This document shows positions 10,601 to 15,809 of a stretch of DNA of 15,955 nucleotides, one piece after another (position 1 is the first letter of the stretch; every line of letters starts with the position of its first letter). Made by a program: the position numbers and the translations under genes. The stretch spans positions 1 to 15,955 of the forward strand of contig LVLI01000026.1 of NCBI GenBank assembly GCA_001687465.1, given 5' to 3'. The DNA is from Halocafeteria seosinensis. Lineage: Eukaryota > Sar > Bigyra > Bicosoecida. The notes beneath the pieces were generated by a model. The model worked only from the letters and a program-made list of their open reading frames with translations. It had not been told where the DNA came from and did no database searches.

Positions 10601-11165
10601 GTCGAACAACAAGGGGACTGTGGAACGTAGCTGTAGAGAGTCCTTCAAAATGCGTTGCATCCGCAGCGTCCTGAGGCTTTACTTCCGGAAGGAGTTTTCG
10701 TGTCACCTCTGCCAATTTATAGCAATCCGGGTGTGCTGCATGGGTGGTTGCGCATTGCGTCACCATACTCGCCAGTTGCTCCAATATATCTCTCCGTGTT
10801 TGCCACTCCTCCTGAGGGATGCTTCCCGGGGATTGCCTATGTATGTATTCTTTAAAGAAAGCGTCTGTTGCTTTGGTTATTTTGGAATGATCGTTGCTGA
10901 GTTCCTCAAAGACTTCCTGGGTCTTGCCCGCCAGTACGATGGCGTTTATTTGTCGAATAGCCCCGTGAAACAAGTCCACGTCGTCCGGATAGCGTTCTAG
11001 GACATCTTCTAGGGCGGGCAGAACCCCTAATGAATGCGCTGTACGTGCATTTTCCAGCCATCCGGAGGCAGGGGGAGCCGCTGTCTTCACCAACGCCTCA
11101 ATGCTGTAGACAGCCAGGCGCTTGAAGTCCTTCCTTTTCTTAATGGAAGCCACAAGAGCCTCCAT
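1668..11165 (-). CDS. Giant ARM/HEAT-repeat protein with C-terminal PH-like domain (3165 aa, single exon)
   Basis: An uninterrupted 9.5-kb frame starts at the first ATG after an in-frame stop (TAG six bases upstream) and ends in TGA. Almost the whole protein is amphipathic helical repeat of the armadillo/HEAT type. The clearest units are around residues 2415-2590, for example ILEDSLCALSNMAYTTDEAR and LFSMALRAIGNLTR, which carry the ALxNL-type helix pattern of ARM repeats. Earlier stretches such as residues 1-500 have the same Leu/Ala/Val spacing with weaker consensus. An acidic patch (KDDKDDDDG, about 2400) precedes the clear ARM block. A linker at about 2954-3021 is Glu-, Ala- and Ser/Asp-rich. 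From about 3022 to 3155 a compact basic beta-rich region (LLLKGVNVPIWF..., HKKGKLKRR, FYYHSNKL, QWKVFLSEV) ends in an amphipathic helix, which fits a PH-like fold that may bind phosphoinositide or protein. No signal peptide or membrane span is evident. A large cytosolic scaffold is the likely role, but the specific function is unknown. The absence of introns over 9.5 kb is notable beside a spliced neighbour. Confidence 0.9.
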   Translation of the reverse strand: MEALVASIKKRKDFKRLAVYSIEALVKTAAPPASGWLENARTAHSLGVLPALEDVLERYPDDVDLFHGAIRQINAIVLAGKTQEVFEELSNDHSKITKATDAFFKEYIHRQSPGSIPQEEWQTRRDILEQLASMVTQCATTHAAHPDCYKLAEVTRKLLPEVKPQDAADATHFEGLSTATFHSPLVVRLLFQGMEVVTRTKAGLQQCTFARAVMGLVHACQLYTDGSTRDNFHIRYAFRVMDRLSRDEQGLQRLRDIRAVAAMAPAVEFAQRWKSVGSYGVKILARVLGENLLSLLVNICGINLDGSSITEREAEFAASLGSSLALEESVCSRFTEEADLRDKIVSLPSEAANAKAAVSVMQMIRRILRNSRIGASVLAKGGLTARVISLLYIHRSDSNSPLIVAESIGCIADILQRVPLDTVGSLKVSGTEDWIDHIILTELPSVFKSHASVVAATVEFARTFTMRVASEQLPDVHVISSLLNTANIHEQYNTVIYYASELIVEYIYRLQHSERKKDVGDACAAFRDTGSIYCLVNLLKYTADTKQDTADNRRSVALSSRSFGQSFHDVMDGAHRPTFSRNSQRVEDDIVEDVREEILELSIDLLEDVDCASLAASPMYAISILCDDNESAQQEAKSHGCIHGIVNAYTSFVESATNTGESEIVFGAFLTAVNALVRKNDISGAVRGMYSTCTALQELAGRADLFDMSVKEIINDGLTINTDVSDAKLPEDVSADDASEVAKLATEYACLLEVIAASPPHAYLLSHYSGIGVLIRFVAMLSNIKGVAENNQKQQKGKLAWNPLANKSAADSKKLPETLQEDLLQRCCKTLEKLAHLAQSTHNDGGSLDGSLHRTVSLADEKTKQSKMALVSRLESGIVADIMKYGSHLESSSVPSSVRKNLGELEELPQLLEMIARSICYSTLPKMVSKGTSSLVHLISSAVAGCSFLGTFSCLSHPRRMIGVTIECGSVEACTAVIRRASSKYFWAVGLVAKGLRKIGSCGDTGAEAVVTRGATRQLIRELRQEKGDDKQGSKRDEFSRSWDSIEELCGLSDILSVFDAVADVQKSADILKKQGAVDALIMTLDAVSDSLGKESETADVSSVMGKPALNDMESSRNLLGGAAGTETEEFSNDDQGDTKELSVLRNRVRSEIISVLTKLMDSSSVHESLKIIQKTEKAIRMKGCSAAQSQMCHLALTTLSAMCGTEKGKSAGSDVWCEVVDACSQLSVSAAKIGKSNKHYMLVSGFQDSGLSVSADVTDWITEHPYSCRKNPNVPSLLVEKQRRSTVVHDLLSKVTKMLQSPSKLMYVTSEARLEAMHCLCVIPCEQGIGERVLRDKTYLDCITQEAKSQVEVWDSISTYYASLCLRNFASLAQNLQDSSIAANLVERGWLSLSEEISRTCLEYLESTANMQIRGRIGESLAYALETIAILSGERCEEQIQTTLKEATNNIGLFTELDSGELVPSLFASLTEVCTLCHMNDPRGNSKIGEKLLDALSSGHMYDAEDIMGCEKTAVAVFDLVNTLCARKGGTAQITASKENRQALRRMGTKELIVSTISHRNATNAVVSAGSKALTTLEGDVQGQYGFAALLREQLYELALGWHNEEPQVNGPPTGDRKPSSKVDKVKDAAKRLSAAVVSVKTMYTTIWMFSMNAVVDVTGAVLHQLLSGNKSLVQRSDLYEILGISLQSVGKLLSTQVVMGSKDEVSTSTQFNSFIGTDTSVVTELASKGKQAFSNAPFNDCSYSHFVPDPDFEAEPTSVELEFDPLMDTVNGCCKLCMALAGSHTETDTTHCEMLLESSYKSIQASLSRTSVQFKLDIPTRLESIVKGGILSNFMALGIRFSSGASQETSARGTESCFNVVSAIVDKACRETGSPSVVDPRFLLPGALFACCGFSRLCSVDRTDVDLLAFLWDALMDPSSTLHRTLASVYNMNVSEESKISAYYTLVMNQDMISCMLELTALLNTVYEQSVTPFHTLSEMIKLALLFFHSCKISGGPELKYDLVMFDLLPELESELRTSMVAYAGDQRSNYSIKESPDCRLHLLAYIASHGSFKPVKGVIDCQETANILKKCLNKESKDLFSSQKSSVEFANADTCVWLVELLRRECLLGESVSGATSNPQSKQKSELLASFGVFQALSMSLHTKAENHEYTCEVFRLLYDVAKTSALVLGGDKDSLTDGINLLKLDHRSYAMLQAALNHHTEEDDDLKLTQYAAPLLASMEEIFEEYSAWGFLKALKAFLAAAEENRASCNDTSEAILREKADILTTMCERVDADVIPSVPEDVLRRYHDVFANELLQENINVATATAITAARLVDNARNVGYLVDVGAVKTAFRVVYKHRDSVQISDYIITFLRPFSLKQEHVALLKAREHVTCLTELADKYYNVETRVAWMVQDKDDKDDDDGLPETSAPYYPRIAHHCVQLFANIACDTPELDENGNAVEGSEQSGVEIILELEGVSAIRKIMEAQINQPRILEDSLCALSNMAYTTDEARLLIGRECGNVIVQSLQVFHEDPFLFSMALRAIGNLTRIDTNIISIMQHSIGKPICAGMMANINNPDVLQIACDVLGNLVSVEEEGLDRDDAIETLRNGIKSIKKDPAKQEASLHKLGLRILPTPVLDATIAPSHDPKDFDFQAVVAEWLLVDGAAETCIRVLKQHYTNPEVVGSALRALQYFGEVDEILRTVTMELNYPSTLALVLRSCDFDSTVCERGVYAWAQHLRLEDEIREKAFEANAHYILLSILETHQDDASVSDITLRVVAMATIDENSKQTIMAAKEMNSHKAVLRILQNTDDEDLKLHAIVLLSKWSEDRSVVKRMALDTLRACKDLIFSEGTELQVQTLFLIESLLQFRKIVDVSVHIGIIESVSKFAVCNIFEVPGEVIEVLSQIVQRLTQGKADTAASALRKGAEALCDTLSLISAVRNDTVTYNSVGKAYLKLLGLKARCQSAVEAEEEEMKLNQATAAAKAAAAAQASLEADSDSETSSDEESFEVTNNAATQAISNDQYLSQDRPRPGILPLERFPLKVLQLLLKGVNVPIWFLPYMHKKGKLKRRTMMLALSEHYDVLTFYYHSNKLKRDLQWKVFLSEVVNVRVGLPLHKMRKRLFRKTPDRTRSVCLDTVEGTCLHTELPSTEDAEIFRICIILLTAFAKARAKFSAPSR

Positions 11166-11379
11166 TGCCTACTGTCAAACCCACCTGAAACTGAGCCGTA
11201 ATCTAATCTACCCTAGCAGACGCACGATCATTTCCTCCGCGTGCTGCTTTGCTTTTCTTGTTCCCGGGAGGGGAAAACAGACAACATTAGAGATGATGCG
11301 CCCATAAAGCGACAAAACTAAAACACCCCGTTCTACTGTAGTGGTGTGCGCGGTACACACAACTGAAAACAACAATGCG

Positions 11380-11403
11380 TATGATATGATATGATATGAT
11401 ATG
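11380..11403. repeat. (ATGAT)n pentanucleotide microsatellite
   Basis: Four perfect ATGAT units and a partial fifth lie at 11381-11403, about 215 bp upstream of the giant gene's start codon. This is seen directly. Confidence 0.93.
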
Positions 11404-11537
11404 CTACCAGTAGTATATTATGGTTACAAACTGATGGAGCGCATCTTTTTTTTGCTTGCTCCATAGCGTGCAAACAATTGTTTCACTCAGCTGTTCAGAA
11501 TCTCGCGGGTGGGACGCCGTGGGACGGACAGCCGAGA

Positions 11538-11539
<2 letters not shown>

Positions 11540-11583
<44 letters not shown>
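11540..11583. repeat. (TG)22 dinucleotide microsatellite
   Basis: A perfect 44-bp TG run lies about 375 bp upstream of the giant gene's start. Read on the minus strand it gives a His-Thr repeat in an open frame, which is an artefact of the repeat and not a protein. Alternating purine-pyrimidine DNA of this length can adopt Z-form, but nothing here shows it does. Confidence 0.95.
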
Positions 11584-11584
<1 letters not shown>

Positions 11585-12068
11585 CGAGCAAGCAACAAGT
11601 TGCTTTGAGCCTAGGGATGGCCGTGGTGATCAACCCATCTGGAAGTAGTGCGCGCACAGCGTGACGGTTTCACCAATCCTCGAAAAAGAAATAAGGACAG
11701 TGAAGTGGGCAGTGGAATGAAGGTCGGTCAATCCGTGTAATATTGCTTTACGGTACAGCCAATTAGGAGTGCTGATTGTCTAACCTTGAATGCAGGGTAG
11801 TGAACCCGTCATCTTCTAACAGCCCCACGAGAACTCGAACGTCCCGATACTGAGACGGCCAGTTTGAGACGACTCCTTACATTTCTCACAAGACTAGTGT
11901 CCAACTTTCTTATTGAGAACATTTACAAGGAAGAGTCTTGGTAGGGCAATAGCAGATGGACCAGTGTCTCCGGTTCCAGGGGAATAAAATTTTGACACCA
12001 AGGGCGGTCTGAGAGGGAAGTCGGTTGCGGTCATCTTTACCCTATCCTCAAATACCGTGAAGCTGTGG

Positions 12069-12505
12069 TCATTGACAATATCCAACAGTACTGCTAAACG
12101 ATAGCAGGGTCCACAAATCCCTGCAATATGTATCCATAGATATGGTATATGTGACTCGAGATGGATAGTGCGCGCTCCCGACTTACAGGAGGATCCCAGC
12201 CACTCCCTTCTGGGGTGACTCTTCGCAATTGCATCCAGAATGGTGACCATTATCCTTTGACGAAGCAACATCACCCTGTTTCGCTTGTTTCGCATGCTGC
12301 TTTTCTTTAGAAGGCGCTAGCGTGCATACCGACACGTACATGTTAGTTGTCATTCAGCCATTCGATGCCAAAGTGTTGTGGCGCTTACTTGTTTTTCAAT
12401 CTTTATCAACCCGAGCATTTCAGCGTCACCTAACGCGTCAGTTGAGGTAGTATGGATCAGCTCCGCAGTTTCAGGTACAACTGTTTTGACTTCATTCGAT
12501 ACATC
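12069..12505 (-). CDS. Candidate 3' exons of an unidentified spliced gene (12389-12505, 12187-12296, 12069-12120)
   Basis: Three minus-strand blocks share one reading frame when two well-formed introns are removed. Intron 12297-12388 (92 nt) has donor GTAAGC, a CTAAC branch-like motif and an AAAGCAG acceptor. Intron 12121-12186 (66 nt) has a consensus GTAAGT donor and a TTGCAG acceptor. The joined 92 residues run from DVSNEVKTVVPETAEL through IEKQ|HAKQAKQGD and a Cys/His pair region SGCNCEESPQ to a stop at 12069. The first block would begin after a pyrimidine-rich but weak acceptor (CTAAAC...CTCTGGAG). A further exon at about 12628-12689 (YVSKNYNQAL...CTE, donor GAG|GTGAGG, acceptor GATTTTCAG) can be attached in frame. 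I recognise no family. The 66-nt intron is divisible by three, so a competing unspliced 133-codon frame (11894-12295) also exists. Treat this as a lead, not a settled gene. Confidence 0.3.
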
Positions 12506-12509
12506 CTCC

Positions 12510-13440
12510 AGAGTCAGGAGGACGGTTTAGATATTGGTCGGCGGCAAGACATACTACAGTGCGCTGCGGTTCCGTCCTGGATTGGTGTTTGATACCATAG
12601 AACGCCCAAGTGGCGGCGCACCCTCACCTCTGTGCATGCTTGAGATGTCAATGCTTGGTTATAATTCTTTGAAACGTATCGATCGGTTCCTGAAAATCAA
12701 GCCACGGTACCCGTGCGAGGATCTGCACTGCAGTCGAGCAAACTTCCCCATATGAGTGGATAGTCACAGGCAAAACCGAGAGTACCTCGGTGGCTCGCGA
12801 TAAGGCACGATGCATTGCGGCGCGCACCACAACCGGAGACAACATGGACTCAAACAATCAGGGCTGAAAAGTGAGCACGCTCCAAAGTACGTGTTATTGA
12901 AACTAATAGGAGAGGCAGCGCGTCGGGCAAGAGAGCGTACATTGGTATTCCTGGACTTCCAAGTGGCGTATCCTTTGGAAATGTCCACAGTTGAGGTTAC
13001 CGTACGTGGAAGATAGTCGAGCTTTATGAGCCAAGATAACACATGTTCCGTTAGTATCGCTTCCGGAGTCTAGATGGCTTATTCCTTCTGAATCCATTGG
13101 ATGAACGCGAAGCACTTCGATGGAGGATGAGTGCTGCGGCTATGGCGAAGTACAAGAGTCTTGAAAAGTAAACGTTGTATGCTAGCGTACCCAGTCACTT
13201 CTGGAGTTTGGCATTTCCTAGGTGGAAGAGCCCATACAACGCGTGTATCTTGTTCGGGTTCTACTTGTATTTCTGATGTAATTGGGGCATACATGGCCAT
13301 GTGGCTGCTGTATCACTGTTTAATATTCTTGGCCCGTCGCTGAGACTGGCCTCGAGGGCAAGCAGATAGGAGGCAAAACTCCATCAAGATGCGCATGAAG
13401 CACGAGAAAGGGGATAGAAAGAGGCATCATGGCGTGCATA
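12510..13440. other. Unresolved region, possible 5' part of the minus-strand gene or decayed coding DNA
   Basis: Several open frames overlap here and no assignment is secure. On the minus strand the most suggestive is an ATG-initiated frame at 13300-13079 (73 codons, beginning MAMYAPITSEIQVEPEQDTR, with an in-frame stop upstream), followed by frames at about 13068-12764 (ILTEHVLSWLIKLDYLP, GYATWKSR) and 12857-12648 (VVVRAAMHRALSRATEV). They could be exons of the gene whose 3' end is proposed at 12069-12505, but I could not find a unique set of splice sites. Between 12720 and 12850 all three minus frames are open at once, so openness proves little. A decayed mobile element is an equal alternative. 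Confidence 0.3.
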
Positions 13441-13761
13441 CACAGTGTATGAGAGAAAAGGTAGCAGTACGCGTATTTATGTAGTTCACACATCCACCTA
13501 CCGCAGAGCGGTACGTAGTGAGTACGCATATTTATGCGTATACTGCCACAATCCTCCTCGTGGAAGAACTTCGGCCCGGACGTACAGTGTGTATTCGCTA
13601 CACAGTGTATGAGAGAAAAAGTAGGAAGGAGAGAGTGGGAAAGAGGAGGAGGAGGGAACCAGTGTCGAACGGTACGTAGTGAGTACGCATATTTATGCGT
13701 ATACTGCCACAATCCTCCTCGTGGAAGAACTTCGGCCCGGACGTACAGTGTGTATTCGCTA
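13441..13761. repeat. Two-unit mosaic tandem repeat with a perfect 92-bp core
   Basis: Unit A (13441-13600) and unit B (13601-13761) both open with CACAGTGTATGAGAGAAAA. They then differ completely for about 45 bases, and end with an identical 92-bp block (13509-13600 and 13670-13761, offset 161). The block contains the perfect palindromic arms TACGCATA-TT-TATGCGTA and ends in TGTGTATTCGCTA. In unit A the divergent middle contains a related piece (AGTACGCGTATTTATG). A weaker relative follows at about 13851-13876 (AGTGAATACTCGCTACGGAG). The divergent middle of unit B is a purine-rich GGAAGGAGAGAG...GGAGGAGGAGG stretch. Two recent identical copies imply a recent duplication or gene conversion. 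No family is recognised. Confidence 0.9.
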
Positions 13762-13988
13762 TGCAGGCACTGGGATGTAGACTACATACACTTAGGGAGG
13801 TACCGAGGGAGCAGCCGTGTGTAGACATTGTAGGTCCTGCTTGAAGGAACCCAGTGAATACTCGCTACGGAGGTACTGTAGTACGGATAGAGGGAATACG
13901 GGGTTCGTGGTTTATGCCATGGAATATTTTATTCACTTTTTGAGAACGAAGTACGTTGTTGCAGATAGACTTGTTTGGGATGCTGCCC
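13762..13988. other. Noncoding flank left of the transposon remnant
   Basis: No coding signal is convincing in this stretch. It holds the degenerate copy of the neighbouring repeat's end (about 13851-13876) and an AT-rich patch (13921-13940). If the transposon is a single element, its left terminus lies here or further left, but I could not match an inverted counterpart on the right side. Confidence 0.4.
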
Positions 13989-14432
13989 TCATGCTGGTGA
14001 TGATGCTGGCGCTATGGCAGGCATTGCGGTAGTAGCCGTCATGGATGCCAGGTGCTGGTTTGGTTGCTCGAGACACTTACCAAGTTGGGCCGTAGTTTCC
14101 TCAACGTTGATGTTCATTTCTTTCATCTCTTTCAACACCGTGATCCTTTCTCTCAACAAGGTGAGTTTGTCTGAACTTAGCTGTTTTTCTTCAATGACTC
14201 GGACAGGCTTCGAAGGGGTTGATCCGTTCACAGCATCATCGTGCTCGCGTTTTTCAGCAATCCTGCGCGCCTGCTTAGTGCGCATATGAACACCCACCTC
14301 CTTTATGTCATTGGGTGATAGGCCATGTTTCTTGGATGCGTTGGGACTTGGTGAACCGGTACCACTGGCAAATGCCGCCAGCTTGTCGTCTCCAGCGGGA
14401 TTTCCAAATAGGACCCCTAACCGGTGGATACC
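13989..14432 (-). pseudogene. C-terminal fragment of the PIF/Harbinger partner protein (coiled-coil, NAM-associated-like)
   Basis: The frame is open on the minus strand from a stop at 14433-14435 down to TGA at 13989-13991, with no ATG at its head. It reads a disordered Gly/Ser/Pro segment (GNPAGDDKLAAFASGTGSPS), then a basic segment VHMRTKQARRIAEKRE, then a charged helix (EEKQLSSDKLTLLRERI, TVLKEMKEMNINVEETTAQL) likely to form a coiled coil, and an Ala/Thr-rich tail. The basic RxGTKxAKR-like segment plus coiled coil resembles the C-terminal region of Myb/SANT-type DNA-binding partners encoded by PIF/Harbinger elements. That identity is an inference from pattern and from lying against a transposase. 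Any N-terminal Myb/SANT domain is missing, lost at the head-to-head junction near 14400-14415. An internal methionine at 14285 could start a shorter product, but function is unlikely. Confidence 0.6.
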
Positions 14433-14986
14433 TCATTGTTGACGGAGGGTACCAGAACTTACCTTGTTTTGTCGACCCACTGCATTGTGCTAATGGCCAT
14501 AAGGAAGTTCACTGGTCCGAGTTTTTGAAATCTGTCCGGAAAGACGTAGAATGCGCCTTCGGCATCCTTAAGTCGCGATTTCGCATTCTAAGAAATAGCA
14601 ACGCAATAATCAAGACTTGTGCGATTTTGCACAATATGTTACTCGCTTACGATGGTCTTGACGAATTTACCTGGGATGATGGCGATATCGGGGGAAGTGA
14701 CCCTGACATGAGTGATGCCGACATTTATTTCCATGAGCCCAACCGTGTGAGTGATCATCAGGACAATGTGCTCGCAGGAGATGGTACACCATTGCCCGAA
14801 GGTTCCCAACGAGTAAGGCTCCAGTTCCAATTCACTAACAGAAACCATTACGACATGATTCATAAATGGTTAGTCAACCACTTTTATCATCAGTGGAGAT
14901 ACGGACAGTTACAGTGGCCCCGTCGTTTCTCTGCTGTAAGCAAAGCAGCACATCCGGCAGGCACTAGAAGAACATACGGACAATAG
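14415..14986 (+). pseudogene. C-terminal half of a PIF/Harbinger DDE transposase (DDE_Tnp_4 type)
   Basis: Homology begins abruptly at GGYLIVDGGYQ (from about 14423), which carries the second catalytic Asp (codon 14441-14443). It continues through SEFLKSVRKDVECAFGILK, whose Glu is the third catalytic residue, then SRFRILRN, the CAILHNMLLAYDGLD helix, an acidic Asp-rich segment, and the C-terminal basic helix ending QLQWPRRF. The first catalytic Asp and the whole N-terminal half are absent. Codons upstream of 14415 in the same frame are only the antisense of the partner protein and have no conventional ATG except Met within that antisense part. The distance between RFRIL and LHNML is about nine residues shorter than I expect for the family, suggesting a small in-frame loss. 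The coding part looks otherwise intact and not heavily mutated, so the deletion is probably fairly recent. It cannot catalyse transposition alone. Confidence 0.85.
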
Positions 14987-15248
14987 TCTATATATAGATG
15001 AGGACAAGCGGTTACTCTGCGGTGTATTACTCCATAGCACAGCAAGAGGAATCAAATTGACGGAGTTCACGCGTGAAGCGAGTTGCAAGGCAAACTATGC
15101 CCGCAACTGCTATCATGGTAGGGAAGACTCCGCTGAGGCCGTGGCGATCGAAAACTGTAAACGTATCGGCGATTTCTTGTGGACACTACCGAACATTGAG
15201 ATACCTGCCAACCGAGAATTAGTCTATAGCGATCCGAATACCCCTTGA
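14940..15248 (+). CDS. Overlapping unidentified open frame after the transposase
   Basis: In the +1 frame relative to the transposase, codons are open from a TAA at about 14937-14939 to TGA at 15246-15248, roughly 102 residues. It overlaps the last 45 bases of the transposase frame and includes segments such as ALEEHTDNSLYIDEDKRLL, FTREASCKANYARNCYHGRE and RIGDFLWTLPNIEIPANREL. There is no ATG near its start. It could be an original transposase tail displaced by a frameshift near 14945, an exon, or a chance frame. Length alone is weak evidence and I recognise no domain. Confidence 0.2.
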   Translation, partial: AKQHIRQALEEHTDNSLYIDEDKRLLCGVLLHSTARGIKLTEFTREASCKANYARNCYHGREDSAEAVAIENCKRIGDFLWTLPNIEIPANRELVYSDPNTP

Positions 15249-15600
15249 GCCTGTCTTCCTCCCTCTCTGTGGGCGTGGGTGTTAGACGCCACCAGCGCAG
15301 AGTGAAATGCTCCTTTTCTCTCTCTCTCTCTCTCTCTCTACCCCTCTCCGGGGAACTCTACACCAGCATTGGTGTCGCATAGCAATAAGAGATGCCAGGC
15401 AGATCCGCAAGCTTATCCCCAGCGTGGAAGCTTCCTCGTTCAGTCATCAGCGACACGAACGACGTGATTCTCCGGCTTGGAGTAGCATATACCTGCCTCT
15501 ATCACACCAGATGAATATCACTTCTTCCCTCGTCTGCATCTCTCTTTCTCTCGCGATTAAACCGAATGATCCAAAGTCACCGAATTTACCCAGTCAACGA
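15249..15600. other. Noncoding stretch with a short (TC)n tract
   Basis: A TC run occupies 15317-15339, and a weaker pyrimidine tract lies at about 15536-15552. A small palindrome CACCA-GCAT-TGGTG is at about 15361-15374. An open plus frame (15307-15609) begins inside the TC run, where it encodes Ser-Leu repeats, and has no further protein character, so it is not annotated as a gene. Confidence 0.7.
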
Positions 15601-15604
15601 CACT

Positions 15605-15626
15605 ATTAAGCCACCCCTAAGCCACC
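15605..15626. repeat. Short tandem duplication TTAAGCCACCCC/CTAAGCCACCCC
   Basis: Two near-perfect copies of TAAGCCACCCC lie side by side immediately left of the foldback block. This is seen directly. It may be one end of a small transposable element, but no opposite copy was found inside the window. Confidence 0.7.
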
Positions 15627-15633
15627 CCGTTCT

Positions 15634-15790
15634 GGTTGACTTTCGGGTGAAAGAACTTTCAAAGAAGTCAACCTAACTTGAAGTAGTTGATTTTTCACTT
15701 TTTCAACTTCAACTTTTTCAACTTCCGTTAATAAGACACACCCTAATACAGTTTTGTGTGTAATAGGTTGTGTGTATTCAACTTCAACTA
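15634..15790. repeat. AT-rich foldback block (nested inverted repeats), MITE-like
   Basis: GGTTGACTT (15634-15642) pairs perfectly with AAGTCAACC (15665-15673), and a smaller CTTTC/GAAAG stem lies within. TTGAAGTAGTTGA (15678-15690) pairs imperfectly with TCAACTTCAA (15703-15712). The octamer TCAACTTC occurs three times (15703, 15718, 15778). ACACACCCTAATACA (about 15736-15750) is an imperfect inverted match to TGTGTAATAGGTTGTGTGT (about 15757-15775). Such clustering of short inverted repeats in AT-rich DNA suggests a miniature foldback element or a structured 3' end for the minus-strand gene to the right. Confidence 0.55.
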
Positions 15791-15809
15791 TAGTAAGTAC
15801 CCGTTAGTC

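Larger units (their letters stand above)
11166..11893. promoter_or_regulatory. Upstream region of the giant ARM gene, microsatellite-bearing
   Basis: This 728-bp stretch precedes the minus-strand start at 11165 and must contain at least part of its promoter and 5' UTR. Two microsatellites lie in it (annotated separately). Apart from a CCAAT pentamer at about 11759-11763, too common to weigh, I see no TATA box or other element I could defend and no convincing coding sequence. Assignment as regulatory rests on position only. Confidence 0.45.

Noticed and set aside
1668-11165. Many antisense open frames within the giant gene
   Set aside because: They are short shadows of the long minus-strand frame with no independent motifs.
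11404-11598. Minus-strand open frame with a His-Thr repeat
   Set aside because: The repeat peptide is just the TG microsatellite translated; the rest has no protein character.
11825-11850. B-box-like GTTCGAGTTC on the minus strand, suggesting a tRNA
   Set aside because: The flanking bases do not form a T stem or acceptor stem, and no A box lies at the right distance.
11894-12295. Unspliced 133-codon minus-strand frame
   Set aside because: It reads through a consensus 66-nt intron whose length is divisible by three, and a different frame joins better across the flanking introns; kept only as the competing reading.
12534-13016. Plus-strand open frames at 12534-12755 and 12810-13016
   Set aside because: The first lacks an ATG start, and both lie opposite similarly open minus-strand frames; neither has motif or splice support. 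Left as unresolved.
13441-13761. CRISPR-like repeat-spacer arrangement
   Set aside because: Only two copies, a 92-bp repeat and a eukaryotic context; there is no array.
13320-13828. Two minus-strand open frames sharing a repeated peptide (HCTSGPKFFHEEDCGS)
   Set aside because: The peptide is the 92-bp DNA repeat read in two different frames (offset 161 is not divisible by three), so conservation is at DNA level, not protein.
13500-15023. Inverted match ACCGCAGAG (left) and CTCTGCGGT (right) as transposon terminal repeats
   Set aside because: A nine-base match between two regions of this size is expected by chance, and neither site has a three-base target duplication or a family-like terminus.
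15307-15609. 100-codon plus-strand frame
   Set aside because: It begins inside a TC microsatellite and has no recognisable protein features.
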